64,000 bases of DNA from Desertimonas sp963772825 (GCA_963772825.1 CAVYYX010000015.1:124001-188000), one strand, 5' to 3'. Positions 45,810-57,218 are shown, counted from the stretch's first letter. Program-made: numbers and translations. The notes: generated by a model not told the origin, from the sequence alone.

Positions 45810-46473
45810 TCAGCTGACGAGCAGATACACGCTGACCCAGTGACACAGGGCGGCGGCGACGACGAACACATGCCACACCTCGTGGTAGCCGAACGTCGCC
45901 GGCCAGGGGTTGGGCCGTCGCATGGCGAACAACACAGCGCCGACTGTGTACATCAGGCCGCCGGCCACGAGTAACGCCATTTGCACGCCGTCGAGCGCCT
46001 CGAGAAAGGCCACCGGGTGGACGATCAGGAACCACCCGGTACCGAGATAGACGATCGCCCCGAGAACGACCGGGCCGTCGAACCAGACCATTCGCAGGAC
46101 GATGCCGGTGACGGCGACGAGCCAGACGAGGACGAGCAGCACCGCTTGGGTCGTCCCCGACATCCCGAGGACGATCACCCCGGTGTACGTGCCGGCAATG
46201 GCGACGAGGATCGTGGCGTGGTCGAGGCGGCGAAGGATTCGCCGATTGCGCGAGAACAGGCTGGGCAGGTGATAGATGCCGCTCACCGTGAGCATCGCGA
46301 CGACGCACACGCCATAGATGATCGCCGCGGCCCGGGTGTCTCCAGTCGGGCGCGCGCACTGTCAGCAGGACCGTGAGGCAGATCGCCACCGGCACCGACG
46401 CCCGGTGCATCGCGCCGCGTAACGCCGGGCGCAACACCTCGCTCTCGCCGTCGATCGTCGTCGACGCCGTCAT
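45810..46473 (-). CDS. Hemolysin III/PAQR-type membrane protein (one frameshift)
   Basis: About 221 codons from ATG 46473, behind GGAGGTGAACG that lies in the end of the crotonase gene. Seven membrane segments are expected; visible motifs are YGVCVVAMLTVSGIYHLPSL, RILRRLDHATILVAIAGTYT (split), YLGTGWFLIVHP and GYHEVWHVFVVAAALCHWVS, giving the conserved His/Asp metal residues (YH, LDHA, HEVWH). One extra C near 46357 in a GCGCGC run breaks the frame. Function in bacteria is membrane homeostasis or unknown. Confidence 0.87.
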
Positions 46474-46476
46474 CGT

Positions 46477-47313
46477 TCACCTCCTCGTTCCGCGCTCGGC
46501 AGCGACGGAGCCGTGGCGGCCCTCGCCGGAGGCAAACCTTCCGGCGCCCGCCTGCGTCTCACCACTTTCTATCGTGGACCGGCCGCGGCGCGCCTCGTTG
46601 CGCGTCGCCGCGTCGACATCGAGGTCCCATTGCTCGACGGCCGAAAGCCGGTCATTGCGCATGCACTGCTGCGGCAGGGCGGCGAGCTCCCGGGCCAGCT
46701 GCACGGCCACCGTCAACGCCTCACCTGGCGCCGTGACGCGGTTGACGAGGCCGATCCGCTCGGCCTCCGTGCCATCGAGCCCGCGACCGGTGAGCAACAG
46801 ATCCATCGCCCGGCTGTGGCCGATCAGGCGGGGCAGGCTGATCGTCCCGCGATCGACGAGCGGCACGCCGAAGCGCCGGCAGTACACGCCAAGGACGGCG
46901 TCTGACGCCGCCACCCTGAGGTCGCACCACAGCGCCAGCTCCAGTCCACCGGCGACAGCCGGTCCCTCGATCGCCGCGATCACCGGCTTGCCGAGGGCGA
47001 GCCGCGTCGGCCCCATCGGCCCAGGGCCGTCTTCGGTCACCGGCCGCCGATCGCCGTCGGCGAGGGCATGGAGATCGGCGCCGGCACAGAAGTAGCCGCC
47101 CGCGCCGGTCAGCACGGCGATCGACAGCGACTCGTCGGCGTCGAAGTCCACGAACGCCTCGAGCAGGGCTGCAGCGGCGACGGAGTCGACGGCATTGCGT
47201 CGCCCGGGGCGATCGATCGTGACGACGCGAACCGGACCGTCGTCATCGACGATCACTCCGCCCACGCCCGCGTCTGGGCGGTGCCCAGGAGAGACAGCCC
47301 GCCGGTCTGTCAT
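46477..47313 (-). CDS. Enoyl-CoA hydratase/isomerase (crotonase) family protein
   Basis: 278 residues. VVTIDRPGRRNAVDSVAAAA and the oxyanion-hole segments GAGGYFCAGADLHAL and EGPAVAGGLELALWCDLRV are typical. The aligned catalytic Glu region is CRRFGVPLVDRGTISLPRLI, without the usual Glu pair of hydratases, so isomerase, hydrolase or another crotonase chemistry is likely. Start ATG 47313 has no clear ribosome site; a later start is possible. Coupled to the hemolysin III gene. Confidence 0.88.
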   Translation of the reverse strand: MTDRRAVSPGHRPDAGVGGVIVDDDGPVRVVTIDRPGRRNAVDSVAAAALLEAFVDFDADESLSIAVLTGAGGYFCAGADLHALADGDRRPVTEDGPGPMGPTRLALGKPVIAAIEGPAVAGGLELALWCDLRVAASDAVLGVYCRRFGVPLVDRGTISLPRLIGHSRAMDLLLTGRGLDGTEAERIGLVNRVTAPGEALTVAVQLARELAALPQQCMRNDRLSAVEQWDLDVDAATRNEARRGRSTIESGETQAGAGRFASGEGRHGSVAAERGTRR

Positions 47314-47354
47314 GGGAGGATTCTCGCGCAGCTTTCGGCCAGACTGCCGAGAAT

Positions 47355-48317
47355 ATGCAGCGACTGGCGTGCCCGACGTGTGGCAACGAGGTGTTCTTCG
47401 ACTCTTTGCAGTGTGTGGTGTGCGGGACCGAGTTGGCGTTCGAGGTGGCGAGGAACGGCACGCTGACGATCAGCGACTCGCGCCTCGTCGGCGGCTGCAT
47501 GATGCGTGATTCCTGGGATTGCAATTGGCGACCGCAGGCCACCGGGCTGTGCCCGAGCTGCCTCATCGTCGACGCAGGGATCCACGCCAACAATGCCTTG
47601 CTCGTGCCATTCCTCGTCGCCCAACGCCGCGCCCTGGCACAGCTCAACGTGCTCGGCATCGACTGGGCGGTGGACGCGGTGGACGGCCTCGTTCAGCCCT
47701 CGCTGCTGTTCACCTATCGATCGTCCGGAGCTGGCGACACAGCGACGATCGGCCATCTCGACGGGTTGATCACGCTCGATCTCGACGAGGCCGACACCGC
47801 CCAACGCGAGCAGATCCGGACCACCCTCGGCGAGCAGTACCGCACGCCGCTGGGGCACATCCGCCACGAGCTCGGGCACTACGTCTGGCAGCGCTACGTC
47901 GTTACCGATCCGTCTCGCCTCGACGAATTCCGCGCCGTGTTCGGCGACGAGACGGTCGATTACGGCCGGGCGTTGGCGGACCACTACGGCCGTGGTGATG
48001 ACGGCAGCTGGCGAGACGACCATGTCTCGTTCTACGCCGCCGCTCATCCGTGGGAGGACTACGCCGAGTCGTGGGCCCAGGTGATGCACGTCCACGACGT
48101 TGTCTCCACGGGATCGGCATGGGGCGTCGTCGCCGCCCCGGACGGAGCATTCGACCCGGAGCAGTGGATGCCGACGGCCGTACACGCCAGCCTCGCCGCC
48201 AACGAGCTCGCTCGGGCGCTGGGGACACGCGATCTCTACCCGTTCGCCCTGTCACCCGGCGCCCGGCACAAGATCGAAACGGCGTGGCGCCTGACACGTC
48301 TGCTCGGTTCCGCTTGA
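47355..48317 (+). CDS. Putative zinc metallopeptidase with N-terminal zinc ribbon
   Basis: 320 residues from ATG 47355. The N-terminus carries CPTCGNEVFFDSLQCVVCGT (zinc ribbon) and a further CPSC near residue 71. The HExxH motif is HIRHELGHYVWQRY (near residue 170), followed by EDYAESWAQVMHVHDV, which supplies a possible third ligand. This matches the putative zinc-binding metallopeptidase family (PF15887 type). No signal peptide. Its natural substrate is not known. Divergent from the crotonase gene. Confidence 0.88.
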   Translation: MQRLACPTCGNEVFFDSLQCVVCGTELAFEVARNGTLTISDSRLVGGCMMRDSWDCNWRPQATGLCPSCLIVDAGIHANNALLVPFLVAQRRALAQLNVLGIDWAVDAVDGLVQPSLLFTYRSSGAGDTATIGHLDGLITLDLDEADTAQREQIRTTLGEQYRTPLGHIRHELGHYVWQRYVVTDPSRLDEFRAVFGDETVDYGRALADHYGRGDDGSWRDDHVSFYAAAHPWEDYAESWAQVMHVHDVVSTGSAWGVVAAPDGAFDPEQWMPTAVHASLAANELARALGTRDLYPFALSPGARHKIETAWRLTRLLGSA

Positions 48318-48419
48318 CCCCTCACGCCACGTCGGGCATTGTGGCGGGGCCGGATCCCTCCGGCCGACAACCACTGTGAGAACCGGCGGCACACCGTCGC
48401 CGGAGACAAGGGGGAACTA

Positions 48420-49959
48420 ATGCGTTCACGCTCACGGGTCAGGTCGCTGTTCGTACCGCTGACAATTGTTGGAGTGTTGGGCGCCGCGAGCGTCGCCAGC
48501 GCCGGCACGGACACCACGACCCCCGAAGACACTGCCGCAGCAGGCACCGAGCCCGCCGGCACCGAACCGGCTGGCACCGAACCCGCCGGCACCGAACCCG
48601 CCGGCACCGAACCCGCCGGCACCGAACCGACAGGCACTGCAGCCGAAGGCGCCGGACCCGGCGCTGGCAGCGGAGCCGACAGCGGTATCGAAGGCGCCGA
48701 CCTCGCTGGCACCGAGGTGTCGATCCTGAGCGTCGAGACGTCTGGCAGCCCAGAGGGCGACGCGACGGTCACCGCACTCAATGAGTTCGCCGAGGCCAAC
48801 GGCATGACGATCAACTTCGTCGGCACCGGGACGTTCGAGGATGACATCGGGACGCAGGTCTCGGCGGGGACGCCCCCCGACATCGCCGCGTTTCCACAGC
48901 CAGGATTGCTCGGCTCGTTCGCGCGGACTGGGGACGTCTTCCCGGTTCCCGACGACGTTCTCGCCAGCGCGAGCGAGAACTGGCCCGCCGGTTGGATGAG
49001 GTTCGGCAACGTCGACGGCACGCAGTACGGCGTGCCGATGAAGTCGGACCTCAAGTCGCTCGTCTGGTACCTGCCGGCGAGCTTCGAGGCGGCCGGCTAC
49101 GCGGTTCCTGAGACGCTCGACGACTTCTTCGCCCTCTCCGAGCAGATGATCGCCGACGGGAACACACCGCTGTGCGTCGGCCTCGAGGACGGCGCGGCCA
49201 CCGGGTGGCCGTTCACGGACTGGGTCGAGGAGTTGATCGTCCGCAACCAAGGGATCGACTACTACAACCAGTGGTGGTCTCACGAGATCCCGTTCAACTC
49301 TCCCGAGGTCGTCGACACGATGCAGCAGGTCGTCGACTTCTGGAACACCGAGGGCATGGTGTATGCCGCCGGCGGGTCGATCGAAGGCACGGCGATGGGC
49401 GAGAACGGTGACCCGCTGGTCGCCGGTGACTGCATGATGCACCGCCAGGCGAGCTTCTATGGAGCCTTCATCACCAACGCCGGCGCGTCGTTCGGCCAAG
49501 AGGAAGGACAGGTCGACACGTTCTACTTCCCGGCCAACGAGGGCACTCCGACGCTGGTCGGCGGCATCGTCCCGGGGGCAATCCGCGACGCACCAGAGGT
49601 GTGGGCAGTGATGCAGTACCTCGCGTCACCGGAGTTCGCCAACGCCCGCCAGGCGGCCCAATCGGAGATCAACGCCGACGTCGGTGTGTCGGGCTTCCTC
49701 ACTGCCAACCTCAACGCAGACCAGTCGCTGTGGAACGAGCTGGAGCAAGTGTGCGTTGGAAATGCTGGCATCCGGCGATCCGCTCGCCTACGACGCATCG
49801 GACCTGATGCCCGGCGAGGTCGGGACCGGCACGTTCTGGTCCGAAGGCGTCTCACTCGTGAGCGGTGAGGTCGACGCCCAGACGGCTGCCGACAACATCG
49901 AGGCGTCGTGGCCCGCCGCCGGCGCAGCCGAGGAGGCTCCGGCCACCACCGGCGGCTAG
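48420..49959 (+). CDS. Extracellular solute-binding protein, alpha-glucoside type (one frameshift)
   Basis: About 513 codons from ATG 48420 after GACAAGGGGGAA. Signal peptide RSLFVPLTIVGVLGAASVAS, then a GTEPA pentapeptide-repeat linker, then a family 1 binding domain (VSAGTPPDIAAFPQPGLLGS, YGVPMKSDLKSLVWYLPASF, GTPLCVG-like DGNTPLCVGLEDGAATGWPF). One extra T near 49753 shifts the frame; removing it gives EQVALEMLASGDPLAYDAS and an end at EEAPATTGG. The permeases follow. The linker may span the cell wall; a lipobox is not seen. Confidence 0.9.
48541..48640 (+). repeat. GTEPA-coding 15-bp tandem repeat
   Basis: About six and a half copies of a 15-bp unit such as GCCGGCACCGAACCC encode (A)GTEP repeats in the linker of the binding protein. 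Near-identical copies suggest recent expansion; copy number is likely to vary between strains. Confidence 0.9.
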
Positions 49960-49995
49960 CCCGATCAACCCGTCGTTGGACGACTGAACCAACGG

Positions 49996-50030
49996 GTGGG
50001 CCCCGGTCACCGGTGGTGGCCGGGGCCCAC
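49996..50030. terminator. Stem-loop after the binding-protein gene
   Basis: GTGGGCCCCGG (49996-50006) pairs exactly with CCGGGGCCCAC (50020-50030). A smaller hairpin (CCCGT...CCAACGGG) precedes it at about 49970-49996. In many ABC operons such a structure lets the binding protein be made in excess over the permeases. The 183-bp gap shows nothing else. Confidence 0.75.
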
Positions 50031-50142
50031 TCGCGTTCTGACTAGCGTGGCGAACCGAGAGAGGGCTTCGACCGAAACGGCTAACCACGGCAGGCAGGGC
50101 ACCGGCTCTGACGGCCGGACGAATTCCTGAAGGGGGACCTCG

Positions 50143-52197
50143 ATGACTGCGACCGGCGCTGTGCCCGTGCCGCCGATTCGGAAGCGCAACGTCGACCTGT
50201 ACAAGCCCGGCACGGTTGCCCGCGTCGTGCTCACGGTCGCGCTCATCGGCTTGCTCGTCTACTTCATCGGCATCTCGGACATCGCCGCGACGATCCTCAA
50301 GGTGGTGATTTCGGTCGGCGTGTCGATGGGAATCATCGTCGGCCTGAACCTGCTGTTCAACCTGGTCTACGACAAGTGGACGCTGTTCTTGACAATCGTC
50401 GGATTCGTCATCGGGTTCGTCACGTTTGTGATCCTCGACGGCGATCGGGTGCTGCGCGAGCTCGAACCGCGACCATGGGCCTGGGCGGTGATCGGAGGCC
50501 TGGCCGGGGCAGGCGCGCTCTTCCTGATCGGCGCGGTGCGTGAACCGGTCCCCCGACTCTGGCTCGGGCTCACCGCACTTGCGGGGGTGGGTGTCGTGGT
50601 CGCCGTCGCCATCGCCGAGACCGATCAACCCGGACTCGACTGGGCCAAGCTCCTCGTCTGCACCGCCATCGGCGTGGCGATCGGTGCCGGCTTGGCGTTG
50701 CTGCGCCGCCGGACGCACCGCCAGACAGTGTTCGGCGCGGCGCTCGTCGGTGGAGCGATCGGATGGTTGATCGGCGCCTGGGGTGGTGCTGATCTCGGCG
50801 GCGGAAGCCTCGGGGAAGCGCTGATCGCCACGGTCATCCCGCTCGCCGCGATCGGGGCCCGGCTGGGGATGTCTCCACTTCCGACGACGAGCACCCGGCG
50901 GGAGATCGAGGAACGGTCGCGGGCCTGGATCTTTGTGACACCAGCGTTGCTACTAGTGGCCGCGGGCCTGGTCGTTCCGCTCGTGAGAACCATCATCCTC
51001 TCGTTCAAGGATCGCAACAGCGAGGAGAACGTCGGTTGGACAAACTACGGAGACGTCATCTTCTCGCGTCGACCGGCGGTCACTGAGGAGTTCGTCGACG
51101 CCACGAACTGGTTCGACCGGCTGTTCGGCAGTCGGCTGTGGTGGGTTGGAATCGCCATCGTCGGCGCGGCGGTCGTGATCGGCCTCGTCGGAGGGCGAGC
51201 TCGACGTCAAGCGTTCGCCGCTGAGCCGGGCACCGTTGTTCCGATGTTGTTCGGCTTCTTCCTCGCCGCCTGTGCCGTCTTCGCGACCCTTCGCGGAACG
51301 TTGATCAACAACTTGTGGTGGATCCTCGTGGTGACATCGCTGGCCACGGCATTCGGGCTTGCCGTCGCCGTGTTGGCCGACCGCGCCAGGGGAGAGAACA
51401 TCGCCAAGTCGATGATCTTCCTCCCGATGGCGATCTCGTTCATCGGAGCCGGGATCATCTGGCGGTTCATGTACGTGACGAGGAACGTGACCAAACCCCA
51501 GACGGGTGTACTCAACGCGATCTGGGTGGGACTCGGCGAGCTCAGCAACTCCGAGTGGCAGAAGTGGCTCGTGGCCGCAGTGCTGATCCTGATCATCGTC
51601 GGGTTACTCGCACTGGCGTGGCAGGCCGTCGGTGAAGGCAATGGGTCGCGGGCCGGATTCTCGATCGGCTTCGCGCTGCTTCTGGCCGTGCTCACCTACC
51701 TGCTGCTCGTCCCCGGAATCGGTGGATTCGAGACGAACCGCGGCGGGGAGGTCGTGCCCAAGACCATCGACTTCATTCGCGAGAACCCGTACAACAACAT
51801 GTGGCTGATGGTGGTCCTCATCTGGCTGCAGGTCGGATTTGCGATGGTGATCTTCTCGTCGGCGATCAAGGCGGTACCGACGGAGTTGACGGAGGCAGCC
51901 CGAATCGACGGAGCCAACGAGTCACAAGTCTTCTGGAAAGTCACCCTTCCACAGATCGCGACGACCATCGCCGTCGTGACGACGACACTCGTCGTCCTCG
52001 TTCTCAAGGTGTTCGACATCGTGAGGGTCACCACGGGAGGCCAATTCGATACCCAGGTCATCGCCAACCAGATGGCCAACGCCGTCGTTGACCGCAATGC
52101 TGGGATCGCCGCCGCACTGGCAACGCTGCTGTTCATCGGGGTCCTGCCCGTGATGTTCTACAACCTCCGACAGATGCAGAAGGGGAAGGCGGCGTAG
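50143..52197 (+). CDS. Sugar ABC permease, MalF type, with extra N-terminal membrane domain
   Basis: 684 residues from ATG 50143 after GAAGGGGGACC. Residues about 25-255 hold around seven extra membrane segments not part of the normal permease. The permease core starts at about 265 (RAWIFVTPALLLVAAGLVVP) and carries the EAA loop EAARIDGANESQVFWKVTLP near residue 585. Further membrane hairpins lie between. Usual AglF/MalF permeases are 300-500 residues. The extension could be regulatory or structural. Overlaps nothing; the next gene starts 2 nt later. Confidence 0.88.
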   Translation: MTATGAVPVPPIRKRNVDLYKPGTVARVVLTVALIGLLVYFIGISDIAATILKVVISVGVSMGIIVGLNLLFNLVYDKWTLFLTIVGFVIGFVTFVILDGDRVLRELEPRPWAWAVIGGLAGAGALFLIGAVREPVPRLWLGLTALAGVGVVVAVAIAETDQPGLDWAKLLVCTAIGVAIGAGLALLRRRTHRQTVFGAALVGGAIGWLIGAWGGADLGGGSLGEALIATVIPLAAIGARLGMSPLPTTSTRREIEERSRAWIFVTPALLLVAAGLVVPLVRTIILSFKDRNSEENVGWTNYGDVIFSRRPAVTEEFVDATNWFDRLFGSRLWWVGIAIVGAAVVIGLVGGRARRQAFAAEPGTVVPMLFGFFLAACAVFATLRGTLINNLWWILVVTSLATAFGLAVAVLADRARGENIAKSMIFLPMAISFIGAGIIWRFMYVTRNVTKPQTGVLNAIWVGLGELSNSEWQKWLVAAVLILIIVGLLALAWQAVGEGNGSRAGFSIGFALLLAVLTYLLLVPGIGGFETNRGGEVVPKTIDFIRENPYNNMWLMVVLIWLQVGFAMVIFSSAIKAVPTELTEAARIDGANESQVFWKVTLPQIATTIAVVTTTLVVLVLKVFDIVRVTTGGQFDTQVIANQMANAVVDRNAGIAAALATLLFIGVLPVMFYNLRQMQKGKAA

Positions 52198-52199
52198 CG

Positions 52200-53141
52200 A
52201 TGACCACGACGATCGTCGACCCATCGCGCTCCCGCGGTGTCTATCGCTTCCTGCGCTCGATCCCGACGTGGGTGCTCTGGCTGCTCGTCCTGGTCTGGGT
52301 CATCCCGACACTTGGCCTCCTCGTCAACTCGTTCCGCGATCGGCAGAGCCAGACCACGAGCGGGTGGTGGACCGTCTTCCTCGGCAACTTGGACGGCTTC
52401 ACCATCGAGAACTACCAGGAAGTGCTCGACCCGGGGCTGACCGGAGGTATGCGGGACGGGCTGACGAACTCGTTGGCCATCGCCCTTCCGGCGACGATCA
52501 TCCCGATCGGGATTGCTGCGTTCGCCGCGTATGCGTTCGCCTGGATCGACTTCCGCGGCCGCGAGGTGCTGTTCATAGCGACCGTTTCTCTGCTCGCCAT
52601 TCCGCTGCAGATCGCCCTCGTCCCGCTCGTGCAGCTGTACGCCGGCGGAGCCCACCTCACCATCCCGTGGCTCGACAAGACGATCACCGTGTTCCCAGAT
52701 CTCGACATCTATGGAACAACGACCGCTGTCTGGCTGAGTCACGCGGCGTTCGGTCTGCCGTTTGCGATCTTCCTGCTCCACAACTACATCTCGTCGCTCC
52801 CCCGCGATCTGTTCGAAGCAGCTCGAATCGACGGAGCAGACCACTTCAAGATCTTCTGGCGTCTGGTACTGCCGCTCTCCGTCCCGGTCCTCGCGGCATT
52901 CGCGATCTTCCAGTTCCTGTGGACGTGGAACGACTACCTCGTCGCGGTCGTGATGATCGGCGTCAACAGTCAGAACTGGCCGTCGACGATCTCGATCGCC
53001 AACCAGGCCGGCGAGTTCGGCCAGCAGGAACACATCCTCACCGCCGGTGCCTTCATTCAGGCCGCGGTCCCCCTCGCCGTGTTCTTCCTGCTCCAGCGCT
53101 TCTTCGTGCGCGGCATCCTCGCCGGCAGCGTGAAGGGCTGA
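52200..53141 (+). CDS. Sugar ABC permease, MalG/AglG type
   Basis: 313 residues from ATG 52200. Six membrane segments and the EAA loop EAARIDGADHFKIFWRLVLP are seen. Other features are WVIPTLGLLVNSFRDRQSQ and FLWTWNDYLVAVVMIG. It is the second channel subunit of the alpha-glucoside-type importer. Ends just before a strong bidirectional hairpin. Confidence 0.92.
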   Translation: MTTTIVDPSRSRGVYRFLRSIPTWVLWLLVLVWVIPTLGLLVNSFRDRQSQTTSGWWTVFLGNLDGFTIENYQEVLDPGLTGGMRDGLTNSLAIALPATIIPIGIAAFAAYAFAWIDFRGREVLFIATVSLLAIPLQIALVPLVQLYAGGAHLTIPWLDKTITVFPDLDIYGTTTAVWLSHAAFGLPFAIFLLHNYISSLPRDLFEAARIDGADHFKIFWRLVLPLSVPVLAAFAIFQFLWTWNDYLVAVVMIGVNSQNWPSTISIANQAGEFGQQEHILTAGAFIQAAVPLAVFFLLQRFFVRGILAGSVKG

Positions 53142-53150
53142 TCCAACCGT

Positions 53151-53195
53151 CTGTGTAAGCGTGTAAGCCGTCAGCGGGCTTACACGCTTACACAG
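53151..53195. terminator. Perfect 19-bp stem bidirectional terminator
   Basis: CTGTGTAAGCGTGTAAGCC (53151-53169) pairs exactly with 53177-53195 around a 7-nt loop. It lies between the convergent stops at 53141 and 53201 and can serve both transcripts. It contains the direct repeat GTGTAAGC. Confidence 0.85.
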
Positions 53196-53200
53196 AGCGG

Positions 53201-54376
<1,176 letters not shown>

Positions 54377-54446
54377 GCCGGGGCATGCTAACGCGTGTGA
54401 CATCTGGCGGACGCTGCCGCCGATCGACAGATAGCGTTGCCCGACC

Positions 54447-55043
54447 GTGAATCAGATGAAGACTCGGCTCCAGGCGCTCGGACTACTCGACCGCGCGATC
54501 CGGGCGACCTCGGACGACGAGCTGACGGCAGCGGTGGACGCCCTCGACGAAGACCACCGTGAGGCGCTGGAACGTGCCGTGGACGGCGACGTGACGCCGG
54601 CAGCGATCCGCGAGGCGGCATCGAAGGGCCGAATCAACGGTGCGATGGAGGGCATCGCCCTCGTGCTCACCGACGCGTCGCTCGCCGATTGCATCGAAAA
54701 GCTCGGCGAGCATGCCGACAACCCGACCAGCGAGCAACTGCGCGAGGTGCTCCCCGGCCTCATCGAACGCCACGGCCTGGCGATCACGCGGGTGATGCTC
54801 GCCTCGACGGTCGCCGGCGAGGCGGCCGCGTCAACCGTGATCCGCGATCTGCTCAAGCACGACGACGTCGTCAAGCTCCCCCGCGAGGAGCCGCGCCCGA
54901 TCGCCCCGGCGGTCACGAGCGACGACGAGGACGATCCCGAACGCGACGCGCTCAAGGCCAAGCGGGCCGAGACCCGCAAGCGCAAGCAAGAAGAAGCCGC
55001 CCAGCGCCGCGAACAATCCGCCCGCGACCGCGGCCGCATCTAA
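54447..55043 (+). CDS. Conserved hypothetical, helical, charged C-terminus
   Basis: 198 residues from GTG 54447. Predicted all-helical: LLDRAIRATSDDELTAAVDA, LTDASLADCIEKLGEHADN and HGLAITRVMLASTVAGEAAA, then a highly charged tail (DDEDDPERDALKAKRAETRK) that looks like a coiled or disordered segment. No domain or catalytic motif was recognised and no signal peptide is present. Divergent from the sugar ATPase; ends at an inverted repeat shared with ogt. Confidence 0.7.
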   Translation: MNQMKTRLQALGLLDRAIRATSDDELTAAVDALDEDHREALERAVDGDVTPAAIREAASKGRINGAMEGIALVLTDASLADCIEKLGEHADNPTSEQLREVLPGLIERHGLAITRVMLASTVAGEAAASTVIRDLLKHDDVVKLPREEPRPIAPAVTSDDEDDPERDALKAKRAETRKRKQEEAAQRREQSARDRGRI

Positions 55044-55045
55044 TC

Positions 55046-55126
55046 ATTGGAGTGTTTGGCGCTGTCGGAGTGTCACGTGCCGGGAAACTCGACGCGCAGC
55101 ACTCCAATGGCAGCAAACACTCCAAT
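55046..55126. terminator. Inverted repeat between convergent genes
   Basis: ATTGGAGTGTTTGGCGCTG (55046-55064) pairs with CAGCAAACACTCCAAT (55111-55126) except for a 3-nt bulge; a second ACTCCAAT copy lies at 55101-55108. It fills the gap between the hypothetical gene stop (55043) and the ogt stop (55130), as expected of a bidirectional terminator. Confidence 0.65.
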
Positions 55127-55129
55127 CGG

Positions 55130-55615
55130 TCAGCGTTGGCGGACGGAGCGTTCGTGGTCGAGCAGCCAGGCTTTGCACTCGATGCCGCCGCCAAACCCGG
55201 TGAGGTGACCGTTGGCGCCGACGACGCGGTGGCACGGGACGACGATCGGTAGCGGGTTGCGGCCATTGGCGGCGCCGACGGCACGGGCGAGGTTGCGGTC
55301 GCCGAGGCGCCGGGCCTGCTCGCCGTAGCTCACCGTCTCGCCGTAGGGAATCGAGCGCAGCGCCTGCCAGGCGGCGAGCTGGAACGCTGTGCCCTGGGGC
55401 GCCAGCGGTACCTCGAACTCGACGCGATCGCCGGCGAAATACTCGCCGAGCTCGGCAGCCGCTTGCGCCAGCACAGCGTGTTGCTCGGGCGCCGTGTCCT
55501 CGGCCGACGTCGCCGACGCAGCCTTCTCCTCGGGAAGATGCAGCTCGACGAGCGCTTCGTCGTCGGCGACGAGCGTGATCGTGCCGATCGGGCTCTCGAT
55601 GGTGGTGCGGTGCAT
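55130..55615 (-). CDS. ogt: Methylated-DNA--protein-cysteine methyltransferase
   Basis: 161 residues from ATG 55615. The suicide Cys lies in LPIVVPCHRVVGANGHLTGF, preceded by RSIPYGETVSYGEQARRLG and NLARAVGAANGRNP. It repairs O6-alkylguanine by taking the alkyl group onto the Cys. It follows the AlkA/Ada fusion gene by 4 nt, so both repair genes are coexpressed. Confidence 0.96.
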   Translation of the reverse strand: MHRTTIESPIGTITLVADDEALVELHLPEEKAASATSAEDTAPEQHAVLAQAAAELGEYFAGDRVEFEVPLAPQGTAFQLAAWQALRSIPYGETVSYGEQARRLGDRNLARAVGAANGRNPLPIVVPCHRVVGANGHLTGFGGGIECKAWLLDHERSVRQR

Positions 55616-55619
55616 CAGG

Positions 55620-57117
55620 TCACTCCTTGACGTGGGGGGATGGATTCGGGGCGGACAGCGACTCCCACAAGTGGTGGACGGCGTAGGACCGCCACGGCCG
55701 CCACTGCTCGACGACGTCGGCGTCGGCTCCAGACCGCAGCCGGGCGAGGGCGTGCTTGACACCGAGGTCGGCGGCGAGGAACACGTCGGGGTCGCCGAGG
55801 CCGCGCAGCAGCACGTAGTCGGCGGTCCACGGCCCGATGCCGGGCACGTCGAGCAGTGCGGCACGCACGTCGTCGCGATCGGCACCGGCGTCGAGGACGA
55901 GCTTGCCGAGGGCGATCCGCTCGGCGAGATCGATCAACGTCGCCCTGCGCCGCATCGGCATCGGCAGCAACGCCTGGGTCGACGCCCGCCAGCTCGCTCG
56001 GCGACGAGAAGACATGGGTGAGCGTGTCGTCGGGAATCGTCAGCGGCGTGGCCGTCGCTCGCACGAGGCGACCGGCGATCGTGCGCGCCCCGACGACGGA
56101 CACCTGCTGGCCGATCACGGCGCGCACTGCCGTCTCGAACGGATCGACGCTGCCGGGCACCCTCAGGCCCGGGCGCGCCGCAACGAGCTGGCCGAGCACG
56201 GGATCGCTGCCGAGCGCCGCATCGATCGCCACCGGATCAGAATCGAGGTCGAACAGCCGGCGAACGCGCCGGACCGCCGGCGCGAGGTCTCGCCAGTCGG
56301 CCAGGCGGAACGTCGCCCGGACGTGGGCGCGGCCGGCCTTGACCACGGTCTCACCCTCGATGGCCGCGACGCCGTGTCCGTTGGGCAGCGCCAGCGCCCG
56401 GCGGTACGCAACGCCGTCGAAGTGCTCGACCCCGCTGATCGCTCGCGTTGCGAGGAACGACATCGTCGCGCCGAGGTCGAATGGCTGGCGCACGGCGAGG
56501 TCGACAGTGACGGCGCCGAGCGTGTTGGGGGCTGACAACGGTTCGCCGCGACGGCCCGCCCGGGCCGCCCGCAGGTGCGAGGGAGATGCCGCGAACACGG
56601 CCTGCACCGTGTCGTTGAACTGGCGGATGCTGCGAAACCCGGCGGCGAAGGCGATCGCCGTGAACGGCATCGACGACGTCTCGATGAGCACACGAGCCGT
56701 CGTCGCCCGCTGCGCTCTGGCGATGGCCAGCGGCCCGGCGCCGAGTTCGTCGGTGATCACGCGATTGAGGTGGCGATCGCTGTAGTGCAAGCGCCGGGCG
56801 AGACCGGACACCCCATCACGATCGACGACACCGTCGCTGATCAGGCGCATCGCCCGGGCGACGACGTCGCCGCGCACGTCCCACTCCGGCGAGCCGGGCG
56901 AGGCGTCGGGACGGCATCGCTTGCACGCCCGATAGCCGTGATCATGGGCCGCTGCGGCGGTCGGGAAGAACTCGATGTTGGTGCGCTTGGGGGTGACCGC
57001 CGGGCAGCTCGGGCGGCAGTAGATGCCCGTCGTCCGCACGGCCCCGACGAAGTACCCGTCGAACCGCGAGTCTCGGCTCGTCACTGCCCGATAGCACTGT
57101 TCATGGTCCAACACCAT
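55620..57117 (-). CDS. Ada-like regulator fused to AlkA 3-methyladenine DNA glycosylase (one frameshift)
   Basis: About 499 codons from ATG 57117. Residues 1-80 are the Ada metal-binding domain with the four Cys of GIYCRPSCPAVTPKR and ACKRCRPD. Residues 90-185 are an AraC helix-turn-helix (GVSGLARRLHYSDRHLNRVI, AFAAGFRSIRQFNDTVQAVF). The rest is AlkA, including RAVIGQQVSVVGARTIAGRL and the catalytic Asp in LLDVPGIGPWTADYVLLRGL. One extra G near 55972 shifts the frame; removing it gives GVDPALLPMPMRRRATLIDL. It senses methyl damage and excises alkylated bases. Confidence 0.93.
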
Positions 57118-57218
57118 GCCACCATGATGGCGACCGCCGAGGCCGATCACTAGCGGAAATCGGACAGCGACGGGCCAGCGTGAGAAACGCAAACTGGGCG
57201 GCCAAACACCCGGAAACC

